In this document: positions 7,196-12,412 of the stretch, in pieces
Layout of the letters: each line of letters starts with the position of its first letter
Position numbering within the stretch: position 1 is the first letter of the stretch
Assembly: GCA_002296975.1 (NCBI GenBank)
Contig: DBIS01000195.1
Location: 1-12,412, forward strand
Direction of reading: 5' to 3'
DNA: 12,412 bases
From: Deltaproteobacteria bacterium UBA796
GTDB lineage: Bacteria; Myxococcota_A; UBA796
The notes under the pieces: generated by a model
Told to the model about the DNA's origin: nothing
Database searches by the model: none
What the model saw: only the letters and a program-made list of their open reading frames with translations
Made by a program: the position numbers and the translations under genes

Positions 7196-8581
7196 CTAAA
7201 GTGCGAGCGCCACTCGACCGTGGGCATGGCCACGCTGCACGGTGATCAGCGCTGTAGAACGATGCTTGGCCAAGGCCTGTTGGATGGCGCTTTGTGCATC
7301 TGCTGGCAGGGTGACATGGCGACCATCGATTCCCAAAATGATGTCTCCTGGCCGCAATCCGAGCTTTGCCGCAGTCCCTGATCGACGAACTTTCGTGACG
7401 ACCACTATTTGCCGATGCTGATCGCCGTAGGGCTCGAGTGTCCAGCCAACGCGCTGAGCGGCATCCTTCAGGCCATCTTTATCACCAGGTATGTTGGTGT
7501 TCATCTCAAGCTCAACGGTTTTGCCTTGGCGGAGGGCCGTTATTCTCAAGGGCTCACCCGCAGTCAACGAAGAGAGATAGGCGTTCATATCGGCCCTGCC
7601 CTGAATAGGCCGAGACTGGATGGCCAAGATGACATCTCCTGCTTGAAGGTGTCCATTAGCGGCGATGGTGGCCGGCTTGGTTGCATGATGAAGAACAGTG
7701 ACGACCTTTGGTCCGGTGCGCTGAACGCCCTCAAAGGAAAATGCGACATCAACAACCAAAATCCCAAGCCACGGCAGCTGAACCACGCCATCTTCAACCA
7801 AATCTCGCGCAACCTTGATGGCCCTATCTATCGGGATGGCAAATCCGATCCCCTGGGCGTCCGGTCGAATGGCGGTGTTGATGCCGATGAGTTCACCGTC
7901 CGCGTTCAGAAGTGGCCCGCCAGAGTTTCCTGGGTTGATGCTGGCGTCGGTTTGGATAAAGTCCTGAAATACTCGCTCGTCGGTCTCGAGGGCCCGGCTG
8001 GTGGCACTGATGACCCCGGTGGTCACGGTGTGGCCCAGCCCGAACGGGTTGCCGATGGCGATGACGGGCTCGCCCAATATGAGGGCTCCAGAGCTGCCGA
8101 GGGCAACGGCCTTAAGTGTGGCGGGGGGATCGATGCGTAAAACGGCCAGGTCGAGCCCATCAGACAATCCCAGCACCCGGGCATCGGCCTGAAGCCCATC
8201 AGCGAAGGTCACGGTGATCCGTGCGGCGGTGGACACCACATGAGCGTTGGTCAAAACCACACCATTGGCGTCGATGACGACCCCTGAACCCTGACTGGAC
8301 GCAGATGACTCTCGATAAGGGCGCCCAAAAAGCCTCGCACGGGGCTGCTCGGTAGTGATGGAGACCACCGAAGGGGCGACTTGGGCCACAGCTCGGGTCA
8401 CTCGGGTTTGGCGGTTGGTGGAATTGGGCGCGATCGATGTGGGCACCGTGCCGGTAGCGGCTTGGGGGAGGGTCGCTCTAGATGGCGATGGGGCTGGCAT
8501 CTCGCCAATCGTCAAGGCCGCTCCAAAACCCAGGCACAGGCCGATGGCGAGTGTGGTCAGTACCGTCTCAAATCTCTTCAT
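7196..8581 (-). CDS. HtrA/DegP-type periplasmic serine protease with two PDZ domains
   Basis: This 461-residue protein has an N-terminal hydrophobic segment (about 6-26, signal peptide or anchor), a Ser/Thr/Pro-rich linker, a trypsin-like domain (about 62-265) and two PDZ-like domains (about 266-365 and 375-458). The catalytic triad is visible: H114 in TNAHVV, D144 in DLAVL, S220 in GNSGGP. These are the hallmarks of the HtrA/Deg family, which degrades or refolds damaged envelope proteins. The second PDZ has the usual GLRPGDIILGIDG loop (408-420). Length is normal for DegP/DegQ. The start at 8581 follows a GGCGGAAAA stretch, a moderate SD. It heads a run of four close minus-strand genes. No sigma70 or sigmaE-type promoter is evident in the 108 bp upstream, which instead holds two hairpins. 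Confidence 0.95.
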   Translation of the reverse strand: MKRFETVLTTLAIGLCLGFGAALTIGEMPAPSPSRATLPQAATGTVPTSIAPNSTNRQTRVTRAVAQVAPSVVSITTEQPRARLFGRPYRESSASSQGSGVVIDANGVVLTNAHVVSTAARITVTFADGLQADARVLGLSDGLDLAVLRIDPPATLKAVALGSSGALILGEPVIAIGNPFGLGHTVTTGVISATSRALETDERVFQDFIQTDASINPGNSGGPLLNADGELIGINTAIRPDAQGIGFAIPIDRAIKVARDLVEDGVVQLPWLGILVVDVAFSFEGVQRTGPKVVTVLHHATKPATIAANGHLQAGDVILAIQSRPIQGRADMNAYLSSLTAGEPLRITALRQGKTVELEMNTNIPGDKDGLKDAAQRVGWTLEPYGDQHRQIVVVTKVRRSGTAAKLGLRPGDIILGIDGRHVTLPADAQSAIQQALAKHRSTALITVQRGHAHGRVALAL

Positions 8582-8609
8582 TTTTCCGCCGATGGTGTGT
8601 CTGCAATTG

Positions 8610-8646
8610 GAGAGACCACCCTCGGTTTCCCGCTGGGTGGTCTCTC
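8610..8646 (-). terminator. Strong inverted repeat (12-bp perfect stem) between the MC1-like gene and htrA
   Basis: GAGAGACCACCC (8610-8621) and GGGTGGTCTCTC (8635-8646) are perfect reverse complements. A further 3-bp CGG/CCG pairing (8623-8625 with 8630-8632) inside leaves a TTTC loop. It lies 44 bp after the MC1-like stop and 29 bp before the htrA start. No run of T follows in either direction, so a classical intrinsic terminator is doubtful. It could be an RNA-processing or attenuation hairpin, or an operator. Confidence 0.55.
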
Positions 8647-8654
8647 AGTTGGCG

Positions 8655-8678
8655 TCAATCGCCCAAAAGAGCGACTGA
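8655..8678 (-). terminator. Second hairpin just after the MC1-like stop codon
   Basis: The arms 8655-8662 and 8671-8678 pair over 8 bp around an 8-nt loop. The one imperfect position is a G-U wobble in minus-strand RNA but an A-C mismatch in plus-strand RNA, so a minus-strand transcript fits better. It starts 11 bp after the stop of the MC1-like gene and may protect or end that mRNA. No U-tract follows. Confidence 0.4.
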
Positions 8679-8689
8679 AACGTCTTTAA

Positions 8690-8953
8690 TCAGACCCGGT
8701 CAACACCGAGCTTCTTGACGTTTGACTTCCAGACCTTGTCGCCAAGCCAGGATGGGCCGTTCTTGGGTGCTTCGACCTGCTCACGCCAGCCCTTGAAGTT
8801 GTGGACCCGGTTGGTACCGCGCTCACGAAGGGAGATGGTGGTGTGTCCACGTGAAGCTGCCTTGAGGGCGGCGCCACGGGGTTGACGAGAGGCAAAGACG
8901 ATGTTGGAGTCTTTTCCGCTTTCTTGGAGCACGAAGTACTTCTTTTCAGCCAT
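8690..8953 (-). CDS. MC1-family chromosomal (architectural DNA-binding) protein
   Basis: The start is ATG 8953, where AGGA lies eight bases upstream and the product becomes a compact, basic 87-residue protein. An upstream ATG at 9091 would only add an unrelated 46-residue extension. The sequence matches archaeal chromatin protein MC1 along nearly its full length: YFVL (6-9), RQPRGAALKAASRG (23-36), SLRERGTNRVHNFKGW (41-56), EAPKNGPSWL (61-70). From my memory of the Methanosarcina protein, its DNA-contacting R25, W61 and W74 correspond to R26, W56 and W69 here, and M75 is replaced by L70. The loop between RG and LRERG is about six residues shorter than in that protein. MC1 binds as a monomer and bends DNA sharply. 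The likely role here is nucleoid architecture or local promoter bending. It is transcribed toward htrA, 108 bp away. Confidence 0.92.
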   Translation of the reverse strand: MAEKKYFVLQESGKDSNIVFASRQPRGAALKAASRGHTTISLRERGTNRVHNFKGWREQVEAPKNGPSWLGDKVWKSNVKKLGVDRV

Positions 8954-9286
8954 TGTATTTTTCCTGTTTGGACCGTTCAATTTCGACCAGCGCAGGTCCA
9001 CGCCCTGGTCGTTGTTAGAATGTGCAGAGTTTAGGCGGAAACCACCTTCCCTCCTGCCTGTTTGGCTTAATCGAGTATTTTCAGGCGGCAAACGAAATTG
9101 CAGAGACGCACAACGTTTCAGTGGGTTTTGACCTGTGGATATCCTGAAGAAAGTCGCCTAAGCTATTGGTTTTGTTGCTAAAAAGGAAACGATCGAAAAT
9201 AGTCGTCTTTTGGCAAAAAAAAGCAATATGTCCGCAGTGGCACGTTTGGATGTGGAGTTATCCATAGGCAAATATTGGAACTCGAC
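8954..9286. other. 333-bp non-coding region upstream of the MC1-like gene
   Basis: No supportable gene lies here. The half at about 9160-9286 is visibly richer in A/T than its surroundings and includes an A8 run (9215-9222). It should carry the MC1 promoter and the end of the lipoprotein transcript. I find no convincing -35/-10 pair and no stem beside the A/T run that would make a standard terminator. Sequences close to DnaA boxes occur at 9134-9142 and 9258-9266. Confidence 0.5.
8962..8965 (-). promoter_or_regulatory. Ribosome binding site AGGA of the MC1-like gene
   Basis: Minus-strand AGGA precedes an A-rich spacer of eight bases and ATG 8953. It supports the 87-residue form rather than the longer open frame. 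Confidence 0.5.
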
Positions 9287-9314
9287 CTAAGGAAGTCGCA
9301 AAATTTGTGGATTT
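9134..9314. promoter_or_regulatory. Loose cluster of three DnaA-box-like 9-mers
   Basis: TGTGGATAT (9134-9142), TTATCCATA (9258-9266) and TGTGGATTT (9306-9314) differ from TTATCCACA or its complement by one, one and two bases. They lie within 181 bp of A/T-rich sequence, the last inside the 3' end of the lipoprotein gene. This could be a DnaA-regulated site or chance. No dnaA, dnaN or other origin-linked gene is in the window. Confidence 0.2.
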
Positions 9315-10312
9315 TTATCGGATATAAGCAGCCAATGGTGCTGTTTGGAGCTGAAAAACCAACCTGTGCTCGACCAAATGGAGACTTTGGTCTGATCTGA
9401 AGCATCCGCAATTTTGGTGACCGTCCATCCAAGGCTAGAGTTTTGGATCTTGGCGATTTGCGATGAAGCCAAGACGATGAGGTACCCGCCATCTTGGCGT
9501 GGGACATGAGCGATGTGGTTGATGGTGTAGCTGCCCACAAGCTCTGCGATGTCGACCCGCTCACCGTAAGTGGGGCCTGGGTAGTAGGACAACAATGCCT
9601 GTGCGTCGTGTCCATACCGAAAGTGCCACCCATCCGCGACCACCAGGTCTTGGATACCGTCACCGTCCACATCGGCCAGAATCATGGTGCGAACACCACG
9701 GGTGGTCGTGAGCGATTTCTTGGTGCCCTGGGGGCCCTGAACGATCAGGCCACCGTGTGAACGTGGGGTGGGTCCATAAAGGGTTCCAATCGCAAAATGT
9801 CCTGTTCGGTCGAGCGCAACCTGCTGAAGCCCCATGATGCTGTCGGTCACCGGAACAAAATTCGAGCCATCCAATCGAAAGCCGCGGGCCTTTTTTTCCG
9901 CTCCCAAAATCGTGACCAACACACCGGCTGCGTCGAAGGAAACGTCGACCACCCGAAGACCAACGGCCTTGCCTATCGGGATCACTTCGGCGCCATCCTC
10001 ATTGACCAAGACCAGGGTAGGGGCAGCTTTAGGGTGCTGACGTGACCGCCCAAATCCAAGGATGAGGGTTTCGTCAGGACCAGCCAATCGTGGCCCAGCA
10101 TCCCATGCTTGAACGCTGCCCTCCACAGAGACCGACCCCGTGGACCAACTGAGCGTGCCGTCATTCAAGTGGAAAAGTGAATCCGTACCATCCCCGTTTA
10201 AGTCCGCGGAAAAGAGCCTTTCGACTGGGCCTTCTTGGAGCTTTGGTGGCGATGGGCTGGGTTCACATCCAAGCCCAAATATGAAAATCAGCGTGGAAAA
10301 CGTTGAGATCAT
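9287..10312 (-). CDS. Lipoprotein with FG-GAP/VCBS-type calcium-binding repeats
   Basis: I start this gene at ATG 10312, because AGGAGA lies six bases upstream and a hydrophobic signal segment follows, ending in GLGC (Cys16, slightly atypical lipobox). A longer frame back to 10369 lacks this signal. The 341-residue product has two D-x-N/D-x-D-G-x-x-D loops, DLNGDGTD (37-44) and DVDGDGIQD (214-222), typical of Ca2+-binding FG-GAP/VCBS beta-propeller blades. The rest has repeated short beta segments, compatible with a propeller. It probably sits on the outer membrane or cell surface as a binding or adhesion module; no enzyme motif is seen. Its start overlaps the stop of the metallo-beta-lactamase-like gene (ATGA), so the two are translationally coupled. 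Confidence 0.85.
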   Translation of the reverse strand: MISTFSTLIFIFGLGCEPSPSPPKLQEGPVERLFSADLNGDGTDSLFHLNDGTLSWSTGSVSVEGSVQAWDAGPRLAGPDETLILGFGRSRQHPKAAPTLVLVNEDGAEVIPIGKAVGLRVVDVSFDAAGVLVTILGAEKKARGFRLDGSNFVPVTDSIMGLQQVALDRTGHFAIGTLYGPTPRSHGGLIVQGPQGTKKSLTTTRGVRTMILADVDGDGIQDLVVADGWHFRYGHDAQALLSYYPGPTYGERVDIAELVGSYTINHIAHVPRQDGGYLIVLASSQIAKIQNSSLGWTVTKIADASDQTKVSIWSSTGWFFSSKQHHWLLISDKNPQILRLP

Positions 10313-10962
10313 GGCTGTTCTCCTGCCCACCGCGGCGCGTGGCTGGCAACGATTTTTAGCCCTGGACATACTTCTCTATATAGGCGGGCCCACTTTGGCG
10401 CTGTTTTGAGCTGTTTTGGGCGGCCATCCACGACCCAAGAGACATGCTGGGGCCGCTCTGCGCCAGTGAGGTGCTCGTCGACCCACGCGATGTCCCCAAT
10501 GAACAGCCAGGGGCCATCCTCGGCCGCCACCAGAACAGATGCCGACCGCCATTCTGTGTTGGTTGTCCACACTTCGGTGCGGGGGTCTAAATCTATGAGC
10601 CCGCTGGTGTGGTCATAATGAAGATGGGCCATCAGGACGGTACGCGGGTGGCGGGGGGCCTGTTCGAGCAGGGTGAAGCCTTCGGGGACATCAAGCTGGG
10701 CCATAGACAAGGGAAAGCGAGGAAAAGTCCTTTCTCGGCTGGAGTTTCCGAGCCCAGCGTCACCATAAACACTGCCATCAGGATGTGAGATATGCCCCAC
10801 CAACACCGGTAATTTCACTGGATCAGTTTTTCCACTGTCCACAACTTGGCGCCAATCTGAGGTAATCCATCCGGTATTCAGCACGTTGACCTTTACACCC
10901 GTCACGAGGCCAGCCTGAGGGCAATTCAAGCCGATGCTGAGGGCGAGGGTGCTTGAGTTCAT
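10309..10962 (-). CDS. Shortened metallo-beta-lactamase-fold protein, related to the AHL-lactonase-like group
   Basis: The start is ATG 10962, with AGGAG five bases upstream. A GTG directly before it (10965) is also possible. The 217-residue product has the signature AHLHYDHTSGL (112-122: H113, H115, D117, H118), then FIGD (D157) and ASHAP (H208), the metal ligands of the metallo-beta-lactamase fold. The early DAGL (68-71) and the NTEW segment (135-138) recall AHL-lactonase-like hydrolases. After NTEW the chain goes straight to SASVLVAAEDG, and the usual 40-odd residues carrying a GHTPGH-type histidine are missing. One metal site may therefore be incomplete. There is no signal peptide, so it is probably cytoplasmic. 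Substrate unknown: lactone or thioester hydrolysis is only a family-level guess. It is coupled by ATGA to the lipoprotein gene and divergent from accC. Confidence 0.83.
   Translation of the reverse strand: MNSSTLALSIGLNCPQAGLVTGVKVNVLNTGWITSDWRQVVDSGKTDPVKLPVLVGHISHPDGSVYGDAGLGNSSRERTFPRFPLSMAQLDVPEGFTLLEQAPRHPRTVLMAHLHYDHTSGLIDLDPRTEVWTTNTEWRSASVLVAAEDGPWLFIGDIAWVDEHLTGAERPQHVSWVVDGRPKQLKTAPKWARLYREVCPGLKIVASHAPRWAGEQP
10319..10324 (-). promoter_or_regulatory. Ribosome binding site AGGAGA of the FG-GAP lipoprotein gene
   Basis: Minus-strand AGGAGA precedes ATG 10312 by six bases and lies inside the 3' end of the upstream gene. It fixes the short form with a lipoprotein signal. Confidence 0.65.
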
Positions 10963-10966
10963 CACA

Positions 10967-10972
10967 TCTCCT
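10967..10972 (-). promoter_or_regulatory. Ribosome binding site AGGAGA of the metallo-beta-lactamase-like gene
   Basis: Minus-strand AGGAGA sits at good spacing for ATG 10962 and too close for GTG 10965, favouring the ATG. It falls in the arm of a small 5-bp inverted repeat (10967-10981). Confidence 0.55.
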
Positions 10973-11009
10973 GAACGGAGACGTTAACCGAGAGCACCAA
11001 GCTGCGACT

Positions 11010-11014
11010 AGGAG
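11010..11014 (+). promoter_or_regulatory. Ribosome binding site AGGAG of accC
   Basis: AGGAG precedes ATG 11019 by four bases and rules out the upstream in-frame ATG at 10953, which would overlap the divergent gene. Confidence 0.7.
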
Positions 11015-11018
11015 TCAC

Positions 11019-12362
11019 ATGTTTCGCCGAATTCTCATCGCAAACCGGGGCGAAGTTGCCGCCCGTGTGATTCAAAGTTGCCGCAGTCTCGGCATCCAGG
11101 CCGTCGCCATCTGTACCCAAGCTGATGAGGACCTGCAGTACTTGAGTCAAGCCCATAAAGTCGTCAACATCGGGTCCAATCGCTCGTATTTAGACCTGGA
11201 TAAAGTGATCGACGCTGCCCGTGAAAACCAATGCGCAGCGGTTCATCCAGGCTGGGGATTTTTATCTGAAAATCCAACATTTGCTGCCCGGTGTGAGGCG
11301 GTTGGCATCACTTTTATTGGTCCAACAGCCGGTACCATGCGGCGAATGGCCGACAAAGCCGAGGCCCGTACCGTTATGGCAGCATTGGGACTAGCGACCA
11401 TTCCAGGCAGCGACGGCATGCTCAAAGATGCCAAAGAAGCCGAACTCGTGGCCGAACAACTTGGCTTTCCAGTCTTGCTCAAGGCCGTCAGCGGTGGCGG
11501 TGGGCGGGGTATGCGGGTCGTGCGGTCCAAAGAAGCGGTCGTTGAAGCATTTGAGGAGGCGAGTGCCGAGGCCTTGGGCGCTTTTGGTGATGGTCGAATG
11601 TATGCCGAAAAACTGATCGAGAATGGTCGCCACATCGAGTTTCAAATCATTGGGGATGGGCACCGGGTGCAAGTCCTTGGTGAGCGGGAGTGCTCGATTC
11701 AGCGTCGCCATCAAAAACTTCTCGAGGAGACACCCAGTCCAGGCTTGAGCGGCCCTCAGGGTGAGCGAGCAAAGCAAAAGGCCACCATGCAGATAAAAGC
11801 TGCATGTGAGGCGATTGGGTACCGGGGTGCTGGAACCATCGAGATGCTCCTATCCGCTGACGATGAGTTGTTTTTTATGGAGATGAACACCCGCCTTCAA
11901 GTTGAACATACCGTCACAGAGCAAGTCACAGGCGAAGACCTGGTGGCCGCACAGCTCAAGGTGGCTGCAAATCAGCGCCTGCCTGATATGGCTCATCCAA
12001 CGGGTTGGGCGATTCAGTGCCGGATTAATGCGGAGGACCCACAAGATGATTTTCGCCCAACACCGGGCGTGTTGACCCGTTTTATTGTGCCGGAAGGTGA
12101 GGGGATTCGGGTAGATACCCACCTCGCTGAAGGAGACCGGGTGTCGCCACATTACGACTCCATGATAGCGAAAGTCATCGCCCACGGTCCCGATCGGGCC
12201 ACGGCCATCTCCCGTCTCGTAGTGGCGCTGGACGCCTTTGAGATCGAGGGGGTTGTGACGACCCTCACACTTCATCAGCGGCTGCTTCGCCACCCAGGCT
12301 TTGTCGCCGGAGAGACAGACACAGGATTTTTGGAGCGAGAAGTAGAAGGATTGTTGTCATGA
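11019..12362 (+). CDS. accC: Biotin carboxylase (acetyl/acyl-CoA carboxylase subunit AccC)
   Basis: This 447-residue protein has the standard AccC length and all major landmarks: ILIANRGEVAARVI (5-18), HPGWGFLSEN (76-85), the glycine-rich ATP loop KAVSGGGGRGM (155-165), HIEFQI (205-210), ERECSIQRRHQK (222-233), and the active-site MNTRLQVEH (289-297: N290, R292, E296). The enzyme uses ATP and bicarbonate to carboxylate biotin on a carrier protein, the first half-reaction of acyl-CoA carboxylases, in the cytoplasm. The ATG at 11019 has an AGGAG site. No accB (carrier) gene precedes it, unlike the common accBC pair. The divergent metallo-beta-lactamase-like gene lies 56 bp away, so promoters for both must fit that gap or upstream coding sequence. 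The stop overlaps the next start (ATGA), indicating coupling. It could serve acetyl-CoA or another acyl-CoA carboxylase. Confidence 0.95.
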   Translation: MFRRILIANRGEVAARVIQSCRSLGIQAVAICTQADEDLQYLSQAHKVVNIGSNRSYLDLDKVIDAARENQCAAVHPGWGFLSENPTFAARCEAVGITFIGPTAGTMRRMADKAEARTVMAALGLATIPGSDGMLKDAKEAELVAEQLGFPVLLKAVSGGGGRGMRVVRSKEAVVEAFEEASAEALGAFGDGRMYAEKLIENGRHIEFQIIGDGHRVQVLGERECSIQRRHQKLLEETPSPGLSGPQGERAKQKATMQIKAACEAIGYRGAGTIEMLLSADDELFFMEMNTRLQVEHTVTEQVTGEDLVAAQLKVAANQRLPDMAHPTGWAIQCRINAEDPQDDFRPTPGVLTRFIVPEGEGIRVDTHLAEGDRVSPHYDSMIAKVIAHGPDRATAISRLVVALDAFEIEGVVTTLTLHQRLLRHPGFVAGETDTGFLEREVEGLLS

Positions 12363-12412
12363 AATTGAGCCTATCTAAAATCGGCGGCCCGCTAGACACC
12401 TCGGCGAACGAG
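12359..12412 (+). CDS. 5' end of a gene coupled to accC; product unknown (partial)
   Basis: ATG 12359 overlaps the accC stop in ATGA and the frame stays open for 18 codons to the window edge (product begins MKLSLSKIGG). The overlap suggests it is translated with accC. The N-terminus is too short to assign. A carboxylase-related product is a contextual guess only. Confidence 0.5.
   Translation, partial: MKLSLSKIGGPLDTSANE

Noticed and set aside
8901..9131. Plus-strand 76-codon frame across the MC1 start region
   Set aside because: It is antisense to the MC1-like gene's start and RBS, with no SD and no recognisable family.
9215..9222. A8 run (T8 on the minus strand) downstream of the lipoprotein gene as an intrinsic terminator
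   Set aside because: No GC-rich stem lies directly before the T-run on the minus strand.
9178..9672. 164-codon minus-strand frame overlapping the FG-GAP lipoprotein 3' end
   Set aside because: It is out of frame with the well-supported lipoprotein and its composition (Trp/Ser/Thr/Pro/Cys-rich) is not protein-like.
10967..10981. 5-bp inverted repeat covering the RBS of the metallo-beta-lactamase-like gene
   Set aside because: The stem is too short to claim as a regulatory element, and similar repeats arise by chance.
11243..12293. Minus-strand frames opposite accC
   Set aside because: accC is unmistakable on the plus strand and these frames are its antisense shadows.

Overview
The window looks like chromosomal DNA from a Gram-negative bacterium of moderately high GC. 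Several proteins start with lipoprotein-type signal peptides, and HtrA-like and retropepsin-like proteases, an SNase and an acetyl-CoA-carboxylase-type biotin carboxylase are present. The mix of lipoproteins, lineage-specific hypotheticals and a bacterial MC1-like chromatin protein would fit a deltaproteobacterial lineage in the broad sense (Myxococcota or Bradymonadota-like). That placement is inference: no rRNA or other marker gene is present. I see no IS element, integrase, CRISPR array, tRNA or rRNA.

Layout. (1) Positions 129-2954 (+): a four-helix membrane protein of unknown function, an unrecognised soluble protein with a GTG start, and a protein that joins a KptA/Tpt1-like ADP-ribosyltransferase-fold domain to a complete Nudix hydrolase domain. 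(2) Positions 8581-2863 (-): a compact four-gene run of HtrA-type serine protease, lipoprotein with two retropepsin-like DTGA domains plus a helical-repeat tail, lipoprotein nuclease (SNase domain plus lamin-tail domain), and a GT39-like polytopic membrane protein. Gaps are 14-49 bp, and the last gene runs tail-to-tail 92 bp into the Nudix gene. (3) Positions 8953-8690 (-): an 87-residue homologue of MC1, a DNA-bending chromatin protein best known from methanogenic and halophilic archaea. Two RNA-type hairpins separate it from htrA, and a 333-bp non-coding stretch lies upstream. (4) Positions 10962-9287 (-): a shortened metallo-beta-lactamase-fold protein translationally coupled (ATGA) to an FG-GAP/VCBS-type lipoprotein. 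(5) From 11019 (+): accC, divergent from (4), coupled by ATGA to a gene that runs off the window end.

How the parts may work together. The four-gene minus-strand run places two proteases and a nuclease in the cell envelope, so it reads as an envelope quality-control or macromolecule-digesting cassette with a membrane glycosyltransferase-like protein. accC should supply carboxybiotin for an acyl-CoA carboxylase, but its carrier and carboxyltransferase partners are not visible. The least ordinary items are the MC1 homologue, the KptA-like/Nudix fusion, the two-DTGA lipoprotein and the metallo-beta-lactamase protein that appears to have lost the segment carrying a metal-binding histidine.
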